The notes under the pieces: generated by a model
Seen by the model: the letters and a program-made list of their open reading frames with translations, nothing else
What the model was told of the DNA's origin: nothing
The model's database searches: none
In this document: positions 24,025 through 32,644 of the stretch, in pieces
How the letters are laid out: each line of letters begins with the position of its first letter
How positions within the stretch are numbered: the stretch's first letter is position 1
Assembly (NCBI RefSeq): GCF_023544445.1
Contig: NZ_JALPVJ010000026.1
Span: 62,001-126,000, forward strand
Length of the DNA: 64,000 nucleotides
Origin: Actinoplanes sp. M2I2
Lineage (GTDB): Bacteria > Actinomycetota > Actinomycetes > Mycobacteriales > Micromonosporaceae
Reading direction: 5' to 3'
Made by a program: the position numbers and the translations under genes

Positions 24025-26483
24025 TCCAGAGCAAAGACCTTTCGGGTACGTGGCAGCTGCGCGGATCCGACGTCGACATTCCGGCCACGGTCCCGGGTTG
24101 TGTGCACACCGACCTGCTCGCCGAGGGCCGGATCCCGGATCCGTTCCTCGACGACAACGAGCACGCGGTGGCGTGGGTGGGCCGCGAGGACTGGTCGTAT
24201 TCGCGTGATGTGTCCTGGGACGGGCCCGCGTGCGAGCGGGTCGACCTGGTGTTCGAGGGCCTGGACACGGTGGCTCGCATCGAGCTGGACGGGGTGGTCG
24301 TCGGGGAGACGCGCAACATGCACCGGACCTACCGGTTCGACGTGACCTCTCCGCTGACCGACTCGTCTTCGTTGAACGTGCACTTCACGTCGGCCTACAC
24401 CGAGGCGGAGGGGCTGCGTGATCAGCTCGGGGACCGGCCCAACGCGTATCCGGAGCCGTTCCAGTTCATCCGCAAGATGGCGGCCAGTTTCGGCTGGGAC
24501 TGGGGGCCGACGCTGGTCACGGCCGGGATCTGGCGGGCGGTCCGGTTCGAGGGCTGGAACACGGCGCGCCTGTCTGCCGTACGCCCGCTGTGCACCTATG
24601 ACGGCGAAAACGGCAAGCTGGACCTGACCGCGGAGGTCGAGCGCACCCGGGAGATCGCGCTGCAGGCGCGGGTTCTGCTCGACGGCCGGGAGATCGCCGT
24701 GCTGGATCTCCCCGCCGGGTCGTCGAGCGTGCGTCGTGAGATCGACGTGCCGGATGTGACGCCGTGGAACCCGATCGGGTACGGCGACGCTTTCTTGTAT
24801 GCCCTGACCGTGGTGCTCACCGACGGCGAGACCGAGATCGATCGCTGGGAGCGGCGCACCGGCTTCCGCACCGTGAAGATCGACACGTCGCAGGATGACG
24901 TCGGCACGCGCTTCGTCGTGCACGTCAACGGCGCGCCGATCTTCGTGAAGGGCGTCAATTGGATCCCGGACGACATCTTCCCGTCCCGGATGACCCGCGA
25001 GCGGTACGAGCTGCGGCTGCGGCAGGCCGTCGACGCCGGCGTCAACCTGGTCCGGGTGTGGGGCGGCGGCATCTACGAGGACCGCGCCTTTTACGAGGTG
25101 TGCGACGAGCTCGGGCTGATGGTGTGGCAGGACTTCCTGTTCGCGTGCGCCTGCTACCCGGAGGAGGAGCCGATCCGCTCGGAGGTGCTCGCCGAGGCCC
25201 ACGACAACGTGACCCGGCTGTCGCCGCACCCGAGCCTGATCACCTGGAACGGCAACAACGAGAACCTGTGGCTGCACGAGGCCATGCGCTGGGGCTCCGA
25301 CCCGGGCGGCGACCTCACCTGGGGATCCCGCTACTACCTGGAGGACCTGCCGGCGATCGTGGCGTCGCTGGACCCGACCCGGCCGTATCAGGCGGGCAGC
25401 CCGTGGTCCGATTCGGTCGACCTGGAGCCGAACTCGCCCGACCACCAGACCCTGCACTCGTGGGAGGTGTGGAACCGGGAGGACTACCTCAACTACCGCG
25501 ACACCGCGCCCCGATTCGTCGCCGAGTTCGGCTGGCAGGCCCCGCCCGTCTGGCGCACCCTGCGCGACGCGGTGACCGACGACCCGATGCTGCCCGACTC
25601 GCCCGGCGTGCTGCACCACCAGAAGGCCGAGGACGGCAACGGCAAACTGGCCCGTGGTCTCGAGCCGCACTTCCCGGCGCCGACGTCCACCGAGGCATGG
25701 CACTACCTGACGCAGCTCAACCAGGTGCGGGCCGTGCGGACCGGTATCGATCACTGGCGGTCGCACTGGCCGCACACCGCCGGCACGATCGTGTGGCAGC
25801 TCAACGACCTGTGGCCGGTCACCTCGTGGGCGGCGATCGACGGGGCCGGGCGGTACAAGCCGCTCTACTTCGAGCTGCGCGCCGTCTATGCCGGCCGCCG
25901 TCTGACGATCGAGCCGCGTGACGGTGGCCTGGTCGTCGCCGTCCTCAACGACGACCCGTCTTCGTGGAGCGGCGATCTGGTGATCGAGCACCGTTCCGCG
26001 GTTGGCGCCGTGCTCGCGACCGTGACCGTTCCTGTTGTTGCTGATGCTCGCTCGGTGGCTCTGGTGCCGGTGCCGGAGGTGGCGCACGACGCGGCTTTCG
26101 TGGTGGCAACGCTTCCATCTGTGCGTGCGTATCCACATGAGGCCGCATTGCCTGGGAATATGCGCGCGCACGCACACTACGCGGCGGCGCGGGCGCTGTA
26201 CTACCTGACGGACCCCATCGCGGATGCCGGCCTGACGATCACCGCCGAAGCCGTCCCCGGCGGCCTCGACGTGCACCTGCACGCCACCGGCCTGGCCCGC
26301 GACATCCTCCTGCAACCGGACAGGATCCACCCGGACGCCACCGTCGACCAGGGCTTCGTCACCCTGCTGCCCGGCGAGTCCACCACCCTGCACGTGCGTG
26401 CCCCGATCGAGCTCGACCCCGGCTCTATCAAGGAACCCTGGGTCGTCACCGACCTGGCCTCAGTTCTGGCAGGACATTCGTGA
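24021..26483 (+). CDS. GH2 beta-mannosidase
   Basis: 820 residues without a signal peptide, therefore cytoplasmic. The domain order is jelly roll (LSGTWQLRGSDVDIPATVPG at the N-terminus), Ig-like, TIM barrel and C-terminal Ig-like domains. The acid/base Glu414 lies in WNGNNENLW and the nucleophile Glu502 in FVAEFGWQAPP. VNWIPDDIFPSR and RVWGGGIYEDRAFYE are the typical GH2 mannosidase signature. It hydrolyses terminal beta-mannose from imported mannooligosaccharides. It starts at the ATGA overlap with the permease and ends in a GTGA overlap with the GH5 gene. It is distinguished from beta-galactosidase/glucuronidase by the WNGNNE motif. Confidence 0.93.
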   Translation: MIQSKDLSGTWQLRGSDVDIPATVPGCVHTDLLAEGRIPDPFLDDNEHAVAWVGREDWSYSRDVSWDGPACERVDLVFEGLDTVARIELDGVVVGETRNMHRTYRFDVTSPLTDSSSLNVHFTSAYTEAEGLRDQLGDRPNAYPEPFQFIRKMAASFGWDWGPTLVTAGIWRAVRFEGWNTARLSAVRPLCTYDGENGKLDLTAEVERTREIALQARVLLDGREIAVLDLPAGSSSVRREIDVPDVTPWNPIGYGDAFLYALTVVLTDGETEIDRWERRTGFRTVKIDTSQDDVGTRFVVHVNGAPIFVKGVNWIPDDIFPSRMTRERYELRLRQAVDAGVNLVRVWGGGIYEDRAFYEVCDELGLMVWQDFLFACACYPEEEPIRSEVLAEAHDNVTRLSPHPSLITWNGNNENLWLHEAMRWGSDPGGDLTWGSRYYLEDLPAIVASLDPTRPYQAGSPWSDSVDLEPNSPDHQTLHSWEVWNREDYLNYRDTAPRFVAEFGWQAPPVWRTLRDAVTDDPMLPDSPGVLHHQKAEDGNGKLARGLEPHFPAPTSTEAWHYLTQLNQVRAVRTGIDHWRSHWPHTAGTIVWQLNDLWPVTSWAAIDGAGRYKPLYFELRAVYAGRRLTIEPRDGGLVVAVLNDDPSSWSGDLVIEHRSAVGAVLATVTVPVVADARSVALVPVPEVAHDAAFVVATLPSVRAYPHEAALPGNMRAHAHYAAARALYYLTDPIADAGLTITAEAVPGGLDVHLHATGLARDILLQPDRIHPDATVDQGFVTLLPGESTTLHVRAPIELDPGSIKEPWVVTDLASVLAGHS

Positions 26484-28966
26484 AGCGCAGATCTCTGGCA
26501 GTCGTCATGACCTTCATCGCCGCCTCCGCCGCCGTCCCGTCCCCGGCTGCCGCGCACAGCACGGCCGCCTTCGTCACCCGGGACGGCACCCAGCTCAAGA
26601 TCGGCAAGAAGCCGTTCCGGTTCGCCGGCACCAACCTCTACTGGCTCGGCCTCGACGAGAACGTCGGCGGCGTCGACTACCCCACGTACTTCCGCATCCG
26701 CGACGCCCTCGACACGGCCAAGGCCACCGGCATGACCGTCGTCAGGTCGCACATGATGGCGTCGACCGGGCACCCGAAGACGCTGCTGCCGTCGAAGGAG
26801 GCCGGCTACAACGACGAGGCGTTCCGCACCATCGACTACGCCGTCGCGTACGCCGGCAAGATCGGCATCCGGCTGATCCTGCCGCTGACCGACAACTGGG
26901 CGTACTACCACGGCGGGCACGCCGACTTCACCAGGCCGTACGGGCTGCCCGACGCCGCCTTCTACACCGATCCGCGGGTCATCGCCGACTACCAGGCGTA
27001 CGTCGAGCACGTGATGCGCCACGTCAACCCGCTCACCGGAAAACGCCTCGTCGACGACCCGACGATCATGGCGTGGGAGCTGGGCAACGAGCTCGAAGGC
27101 ATGACGCCCGAGTGGATAAACACGAACGCGGCGACGTTCTCGGCCTGGGCGCCGAAGCAGCTGATCGCGGCGGGCCGGCGGTTCGACATCGACCCGGACA
27201 CCCTGGTCGCGCCGGACGTGGACATCGTCGATGTCCACTACTACCCGCCGACCGCGGCGAAGGTGCAGGCGGATGCGGCCACGATCGCTGCCTCGGGCAA
27301 GGTCTACATCGCGGGGGAGTACGCCTCGACCGCCGCGAGTGACGAACTGCTCGACCCCCTGGTCGCCGACCGTAACGTCACCGGCATGCTGTCGTGGTCG
27401 CTGTTCGGCCACAACGACCGCCACGGGTTCGTGCCGCACGACGACGGGTTCACCTTCCACTACCCGGGCGACGACGCGCGCATGACCGCCGCCTGTCAAG
27501 CGCAGATCTCGTACGCCCGAAAGCTCGGCGCCCCGATCGCCCGCAAACCGGTAGGCACTCCACTGGTCACCGAGATCGCGAAGCGCGGCGGCCTGAACGT
27601 GGTGGCGTGGCGTGGAGCGGCGAACGCTGACGGCTACCGCGTCGAGCGCGCCCGCTCGTCCCGGGGCCCGTGGCGGGCCGCGCACACCGGCCTGCTCACC
27701 GACAACCAGACGCCGTGGACCGACCTGGCCGCTCCGGGCGACGCGTGGTACCGGGTCGTGCCCCTCAACGGCGGCCGCGCCGGACAGGTCTCGGAACCGG
27801 TGTATGCCCGTAAGAAGGAGACCGTCTTCACCGACCCCCTCGAAACGCTGGGTCTGGCGTCTGCGTCCGCCGGTGTCCGGCTGCAGCCCGGCGCGGACGG
27901 GACCGTCGCCCGCCCGGGCGGCGCCGGTGACGCGTGGGTGAGCTGGCATTGGCCCGGCACCCGGCGGGTGGAGTTCGAGGTGCTCACCGACCGGCGTCCC
28001 GGTGTGAAGGTGCAGGTCTCCGCCGACGGGACGTCCTGGCGCACCGTGCGTTCCGACGTCGACAAGGCCGGCGGCGACCGCTACCTCGTCACCGCGTCCA
28101 CGCCTGCCGACCACGTGCGTGTCGTCTGGTCCCGGGCGGCGCTCCAGCAGGCGACCCTGCGGGCCGCCGACCCGGCGCCGGTGACCGGAGCGCCCGCGGC
28201 CTTCGCGGTCGAAACACCCGCCCCCGGAGCCACCGACGTGATCGGGCCGCAGTCCTTCTCCTGGCCGCCGTCTGCCGGTGCGGGCTATTACACCCTCACC
28301 GTCTCGCGCAACGCCGACCTCAGCGACCCGGTGATCTCGGCGACCGGTCTGCCCGATCCGGTCTTCGAGCCCGCGCAGGATCTCGACCCGGCCACCACCT
28401 GGTACTGGAGCGTCCGGGCCACGAACGCGGCCGGCAGCACCAGCACACCGGTGAGCACCTTCACCACCCGGGCGCTGCCGAGCACGCCGGTCACGCTCGA
28501 CGACTACGAGAGCTATGCGAGCGACGCCGACCTGACCAGCGCCTACGTGCGCAACACAGGCGGAGACCCCATCAGCAGTACGCTCGTGCCGTCAGCCGGC
28601 GGCCGTGCCATGGCCCTCGACGTGACGGCCGGGACCTCCGGATACGCCGGGGTGAGCCGCACCTTCCCGGCCCCGGTCGACCTGTGGGGGCAGCAGGGCA
28701 TCGAACTGCGGCTGGACCGCTCGGCCACCCCGGCGGAGATCTCGATCCAGTTCGTCGCCGACGGCGTGTACTGGGAGCACACCATCCCGGCCGGCGGCTC
28801 CGACGGGGTCGTCCGGGTGCCGTTCACCGCGTTCAAGCAGCCCTCGTGGGCGCCGTCCGGTGCGCTCGACCTGCAGAAGCTCACCCAGCTGTCGATCTAC
28901 CTGGGCGGCGGCACCTCCGGCCGGCTGATCGTCGACGACGTCCGGGCGTACCCACCCGGCGCCTGA
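26480..28966 (+). CDS. Secreted multidomain GH5 beta-mannanase
   Basis: 828 residues. The signal peptide is KRRSLAVVMTFIAASAAV, ending near PAAAHS. The GH5 catalytic domain (about residues 30-350) starts RFAGTNLYWLGLD, with acid/base Glu204 in MAWELGNELEG and nucleophile Glu280 in YIAGEYAST. This fits the GH5_7 mannanase type. Further out come a short FN3-like region (GLNVVAWRGAANADGYRVERA), a beta-sandwich, a second FN3-like region (residues about 575-660) and a C-terminal carbohydrate-binding-like beta-sandwich (LDDYESYASDADLTSAYV). GTG start at 26480 overlaps the GH2 stop. Last gene of the importer operon, so the secreted endo-enzyme and cytoplasmic exo-enzyme are co-expressed. Confidence 0.9.
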   Translation: MKRRSLAVVMTFIAASAAVPSPAAAHSTAAFVTRDGTQLKIGKKPFRFAGTNLYWLGLDENVGGVDYPTYFRIRDALDTAKATGMTVVRSHMMASTGHPKTLLPSKEAGYNDEAFRTIDYAVAYAGKIGIRLILPLTDNWAYYHGGHADFTRPYGLPDAAFYTDPRVIADYQAYVEHVMRHVNPLTGKRLVDDPTIMAWELGNELEGMTPEWINTNAATFSAWAPKQLIAAGRRFDIDPDTLVAPDVDIVDVHYYPPTAAKVQADAATIAASGKVYIAGEYASTAASDELLDPLVADRNVTGMLSWSLFGHNDRHGFVPHDDGFTFHYPGDDARMTAACQAQISYARKLGAPIARKPVGTPLVTEIAKRGGLNVVAWRGAANADGYRVERARSSRGPWRAAHTGLLTDNQTPWTDLAAPGDAWYRVVPLNGGRAGQVSEPVYARKKETVFTDPLETLGLASASAGVRLQPGADGTVARPGGAGDAWVSWHWPGTRRVEFEVLTDRRPGVKVQVSADGTSWRTVRSDVDKAGGDRYLVTASTPADHVRVVWSRAALQQATLRAADPAPVTGAPAAFAVETPAPGATDVIGPQSFSWPPSAGAGYYTLTVSRNADLSDPVISATGLPDPVFEPAQDLDPATTWYWSVRATNAAGSTSTPVSTFTTRALPSTPVTLDDYESYASDADLTSAYVRNTGGDPISSTLVPSAGGRAMALDVTAGTSGYAGVSRTFPAPVDLWGQQGIELRLDRSATPAEISIQFVADGVYWEHTIPAGGSDGVVRVPFTAFKQPSWAPSGALDLQKLTQLSIYLGGGTSGRLIVDDVRAYPPGA

Positions 28967-28969
28967 GCC

Positions 28970-29014
28970 CCGATGTGCCGTCCGCGGGCCTCGCGTCCGT
29001 GGTCGGCACATCGG
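28970..29014 (+). terminator. Hairpin after the mannan importer operon
   Basis: Perfect 11-bp inverted repeat CCGATGTGCCG / CGGCACATCGG with a 23-nt GC-rich loop, beginning 3 bp after the GH5 stop. There is no long T run, as is common in GC-rich actinobacteria. Confidence 0.6.
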
Positions 29015-29075
29015 TGTCTCAACCCGCCGCCGCATCTGCCGATAGGGCACCTCGACGAAGCGAGGAGGCACTCCG

Positions 29076-30605
29076 GTGATGCGGCGAGCTCATGGTTACG
29101 TGCTGCCCAACGTGATCACGGGCGTGCTCACGGCGCTCAGCATCGTCTGGTTCGCCGCCAACGCGGTGGCGCCGGCCGGACCCGGATGGCTCGGGTGGGT
29201 CTTCGCGCCGCTGGTGATCGGCATCAACCTGGGCCAGCTGCGGCGGCTGGCGAGCAGTCCCGGCATCACACCCGAGGGGCGGCGCTTCTGGCGGCACCTG
29301 GCGATCGCCCAGGGGGTGATCATCGCCGCCACGCTGATCACCGCATGGGACACGGTGACCGACCCGCAGACGGTGACCCTCGCCGACCCGGCCAACGGGC
29401 TGTTCGCCCTCTGCATCCTGGTCGTGCTCTGGGCGCTGCTGCGGTTGCCCGCCCGCCACCCGATCCGTGGCACCGCCGTCCTCCGGTTCGGCCTCGACGC
29501 CGCGGTGGTGATGCTGACCGTCGGCCTGTTCGGCTGGTTCCTGTACTTCCGTAACTACGACGAGCTGGTCTCCGCGGTCGGCTCGCCGGAACCCGTCATG
29601 GCGCTGATGCTGTTCGCCTGCGCGGCCGCCCTGGCCTTCAGCAAACTAGCCATCGCCGGCGCTCGCGGCGTCGACCGGCGCACCATGTACTACCTCGGGT
29701 TCTGCGTGGTCACCTCGGCAGTGGTCGGCGCCATGCTGCCCCGGCTCGCGGCCCGGCCCGACCTCAACGCCATCGCGGTCAGCGTGCCGCTCACGTTCTT
29801 CCTGTTCGGCCTCACCCTGGAACGCGAGCGGTCGCTGCTCGGGACGGCGCCGAAGGAGGTCACGTCGCGCCGGCCGTTCAGCCTGGCGCCGTACATCGCG
29901 GTCGCCGCCACTGACGGGCTGGTGCTCTACACCGGCGGCTCGTCGGCGGTGGTCACCTTCGTCGGGGTGGCCCTGACCGCCATCGTGGTGGGCCGCCAGT
30001 TCCTCGCGTTCTACGACAACGCCCGCCTGCTGCGCGAGGTGCAGGAGGCGCGCAGCCAGCTGGAACACCTGGCGAGCCACGACGCGCTCACCGGGCTGGC
30101 GAACCGGCGCCTGTTCGAGGAGCGCCTGGACGACGCGCTGGGGTCGGGTGAGCCGGCGGCGGTCGCGCTGATCGACCTGGACGACTTCAAAGGGGTCAAC
30201 GACCGGCTCGGCCACCACGTCGGCGACGAGCTGCTGGTGACCGTGGGGCGGCGGCTGCGGGCCGCGGTCGGCGAAGGTGACCTGGTCGCCCGCCTCGGTG
30301 GGGACGAGTTCGCGCTGCTGCTCGGGCCGGCCTCGGCGTCGGCGCCTGAGCGGGTGCTCGACCGGATGGCGGCCGAAATGGCGGCGCCGGTCACCATCGA
30401 CCGGCACGAGCTGCCGGTGCGGTGCAGCGTCGGCCTGGCCACCGGCCGGCCGGACACCGGGCCGGGGGAGCTGCTGCGCCGGGCCGACGTCGCGATGTAC
30501 GCGTCGAAGGCGGCCGGGAAGGGGCGCAGCGCGCTTTACGACCCGGCGATGGATCGGAGAACGGAGCCCGTGGTGGAGTGGGAGGCCGCGCCGGCCTGGG
30601 GCTGA
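29076..30605 (+). CDS. Membrane diguanylate cyclase (GGDEF) in the mannan locus
   Basis: 509 residues. About eight hydrophobic helices (residues 10-320) precede a GGDEF domain (SHDALTGLANRRLFEERLDD, then ARLGGDEFALLL). The catalytic GGDEF is intact. The position of the inhibitory RxxD motif reads GEGD, so product inhibition through the I-site is not expected, unlike the paralogue at 7706. There is no EAL domain. AGGAGG lies 7 nt before the GTG at 29076; ATG at 29079 is the alternative. Its 3' end overlaps the convergent ROK gene by 70 bp. A link between c-di-GMP and mannan degradation is suggested only by position. Confidence 0.85.
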   Translation: MMRRAHGYVLPNVITGVLTALSIVWFAANAVAPAGPGWLGWVFAPLVIGINLGQLRRLASSPGITPEGRRFWRHLAIAQGVIIAATLITAWDTVTDPQTVTLADPANGLFALCILVVLWALLRLPARHPIRGTAVLRFGLDAAVVMLTVGLFGWFLYFRNYDELVSAVGSPEPVMALMLFACAAALAFSKLAIAGARGVDRRTMYYLGFCVVTSAVVGAMLPRLAARPDLNAIAVSVPLTFFLFGLTLERERSLLGTAPKEVTSRRPFSLAPYIAVAATDGLVLYTGGSSAVVTFVGVALTAIVVGRQFLAFYDNARLLREVQEARSQLEHLASHDALTGLANRRLFEERLDDALGSGEPAAVALIDLDDFKGVNDRLGHHVGDELLVTVGRRLRAAVGEGDLVARLGGDEFALLLGPASASAPERVLDRMAAEMAAPVTIDRHELPVRCSVGLATGRPDTGPGELLRRADVAMYASKAAGKGRSALYDPAMDRRTEPVVEWEAAPAWG

Positions 30606-31771
30606 CCTGCCGTGTGGCCCGGGGCGATCGACGCCTGCACCACCAGGGCCGCGGCCCCGATGCTCACCGCGTCACGCGGCTGGGCGGACAGCTCGACGAC
30701 GATCTCCCGGCGGGGGCGGGCGTGCGCGGTGCCGGCCAGATGGGCACGCAGCCGGCGGGCGAAGATCGAGCCGGCGACCGCGACACCCGGGCCGGTCAGC
30801 ACGAGCCGGCCCAGGTCGAGCAGGTTCACCATCGACGTCACCGCCACGGCGAGATGGCCGGCGGCGTCGTCGATCAGGGTGAACGCGTCCGGGTCGCCGT
30901 TCACCGCGGCGCGCGCGACGGAGTCGTAGGCCGCAAAGGTGTTGCCTTCGAGCCGCAGGCGACCACTCAGATTCTGATGTGCCCGGGCCGCCTCGACGAT
31001 GGCGGCCATCGAGGCGTAGCGCTCCACACAGCCGGCGTTGCCGCACGCGCAGGGCCGGCCGTCATACTTGATCGACAGGTGCCCCAGCTCGCCCGCGTCG
31101 AAGCTCGCCCCGCGGAAGAGCGCGCCGCCGAAGACTAGGCCGGCGCCGATCCCGATGGACAGGAAGACACTGCCGAACGGCTCCTCCCGGGACACCCGCC
31201 GGCTCCAGAACTCACCCAGCGCGGCCGCCGCCGAATCGTTCTCCACCAGCACCGGGAGCCGCAGCTTCGCGGCCAGCTCGGCACGCACCCCGGCCAGGTC
31301 CGGCGCTGCGGCCTCCTGACCGGGCAGCGCGGTGGCCGCGACGATCGCCAGCCCCTCGATCCGGTCGCCGGGCAGATCCAGGCCGTCGGTGAACGCGGCG
31401 AACCGGGTAGCAAGCTGTGCGGTCAGCCCGGTGTCGTCGAGCGGGACCACCTCCCGGCCCACCACCCCGCCGGTGAGGTCGATCGCGACGCAGGTCAGCG
31501 ATTCCGGGCCGAGGTGGAACCCGACGCCGAACCGGTTCGCCGGGTTGATCGCCAGCAGCTTGCGCGGCTTGCCGCGGGCCGAGTCGGCCGAGCCGGTCTC
31601 GTGGATCACCCCGTCGTCGATCAGCTGCCGCACGATGGTCGAGATCGACGGTTGGGTCAGGCTGGTCAGCCCGGCCAGCTCCACCCGGCTGATCGAGCTC
31701 GCCGACCGGATGACGTCCACGATCAGGGCGCGGCTTCCGGGCCCGGCCGCGGGCGTTTCTCGACGTGCCAT
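30536..31771 (-). CDS. ROK-family transcriptional regulator (second copy)
   Basis: 411 residues, beginning MARRETPAAGPGSRALIVDV, nearly the same as the first ROK protein. Winged HTH: ISRVELAGLTSLTQPSISTIV. ROK domain with ENDSAAAALGEFW and the zinc motif CACGNAGCVE, where the Glu is retained, unlike the first copy. About 14 residues longer at the C-terminus than its paralogue, within the overlap with the GGDEF gene. It is divergent from an HTH-less LacI-like gene with only 17 bp between the start codons. Probably recognises the same TTAnTAATnTAA-type sites as its paralogue (inference). Confidence 0.88.
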   Translation of the reverse strand: MARRETPAAGPGSRALIVDVIRSASSISRVELAGLTSLTQPSISTIVRQLIDDGVIHETGSADSARGKPRKLLAINPANRFGVGFHLGPESLTCVAIDLTGGVVGREVVPLDDTGLTAQLATRFAAFTDGLDLPGDRIEGLAIVAATALPGQEAAAPDLAGVRAELAAKLRLPVLVENDSAAAALGEFWSRRVSREEPFGSVFLSIGIGAGLVFGGALFRGASFDAGELGHLSIKYDGRPCACGNAGCVERYASMAAIVEAARAHQNLSGRLRLEGNTFAAYDSVARAAVNGDPDAFTLIDDAAGHLAVAVTSMVNLLDLGRLVLTGPGVAVAGSIFARRLRAHLAGTAHARPRREIVVELSAQPRDAVSIGAAALVVQASIAPGHTAGQPQAGAASHSTTGSVLRSIAGS

Positions 31772-31778
31772 GGCGGTA

Positions 31779-31788
31779 CGGTATACCG
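31779..31788. promoter_or_regulatory. Palindrome between the divergent ROK and LacI-like starts
   Basis: CGGTATACCG, a perfect 10-bp palindrome, fills most of the 17 bp separating the ATG of the ROK gene (31771) and the GTG of the LacI-like gene (31789). Either transcript would be nearly leaderless or start inside the other gene. It may be a dual -10 element or operator. Confidence 0.4.
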
Positions 31789-32616
31789 GTGTCTCAGTCG
31801 CAACGGCGGACCGGGCTGGTGCTGGCGCGTGCCTCGCGGGTACTCGGCGAGGAGCCCTACTACCACGAATTCCTCGAGGGCCTCGAACGCGTGCTCACCC
31901 CGGCCGGTGTGTCGGTGCTCGTCAAGGTCGTCACCGACCGGGCCGCCGAGAGCGAGACGTACGAGCAGTGGGCCGCGCAGGGCCGGGTCGACGGGGTGGT
32001 GCTGGTCGACCTGTGGCCCGACGACGACCGGGTCGCCCTGGTCAACCGGCTGAAGCTGCCGGCCGTGGTGCTCGGCGCGCCGTCGGCCGCGTCCGGGCTG
32101 CCGACGGTGTGGACCGACGACGCCGGGGTCGCCAGGGAGGCGGTCCGGTTGCTGGCCGAGCGGGACCACGCGGTGATCGGGCACATCAGCGGGCCGCTGG
32201 CCTTCGCGCACACCCAGCTGCGCCGCGAGGGCGCCTCGTCGGAGGCTGCCGAGCGCGGGCTGCGGCTGCTGCATGCCGAGGGCGATTATTCGTACGAGTC
32301 GGGCCGCGCCGCCACGGCTGCCCTGCTGAGCGGCGGGCCGACCGCGATCGTCTGTGACAACGACCTGATGGCGCTCGGGGCGCTGGCCGAGCTGGCTGCC
32401 CGCGGGCTGGCGGTGCCTGCTGACATGTCGGTGGTGGCCTGGGACGACTCCGCTCAGTGCCAGCTGGCGGTGCCGCCGCTGTCCGCCATGAGCCACGACG
32501 TCGGCCGCATCGGGGAGTTGGCGGCCGGTGCGCTGCTCGCCGCCCTCGACGGTGCGGAGGCGGCTGTTTATCAGGCCCCGGCCGCCCAGTTCGTGGGCCG
32601 GGGGAGCACCACCTGA
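31789..32616 (+). CDS. LacI-type sugar-sensing domain protein lacking HTH (second copy)
   Basis: 275 residues from the GTG at 31789. It opens straight into the LacI effector fold (RRTGLVLARASRVLGEEPYYHEF), with TAIVCDNDLMALGALAELAARG and SVVAWDDSAQCQLAVPPLSAM. Very similar over its whole length to the protein at 17563-18381 and likewise without the DNA-binding headpiece. The only sequence upstream is the divergent ROK gene, so the truncation is real in both copies. It may modulate ROK binding or have another sugar-sensing role. A terminator-like hairpin follows. Confidence 0.85.
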   Translation: MSQSQRRTGLVLARASRVLGEEPYYHEFLEGLERVLTPAGVSVLVKVVTDRAAESETYEQWAAQGRVDGVVLVDLWPDDDRVALVNRLKLPAVVLGAPSAASGLPTVWTDDAGVAREAVRLLAERDHAVIGHISGPLAFAHTQLRREGASSEAAERGLRLLHAEGDYSYESGRAATAALLSGGPTAIVCDNDLMALGALAELAARGLAVPADMSVVAWDDSAQCQLAVPPLSAMSHDVGRIGELAAGALLAALDGAEAAVYQAPAAQFVGRGSTT

Positions 32617-32619
32617 CGG

Positions 32620-32643
32620 GGCGGCCCTCAACGGCCGCCTTTC
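32620..32643 (+). terminator. Terminator after the second LacI-like gene
   Basis: GGCGGCC, 6-nt loop, GGCCGCC followed by TTTC, located 3 bp after the stop codon. Confidence 0.6.
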
Positions 32644-32644
32644 G

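Noticed and set aside
29076..30605. c-di-GMP control of the mannan genes as an established link.
   Set aside because: Only gene position supports it, and no c-di-GMP receptor domain is visible in the regulators.
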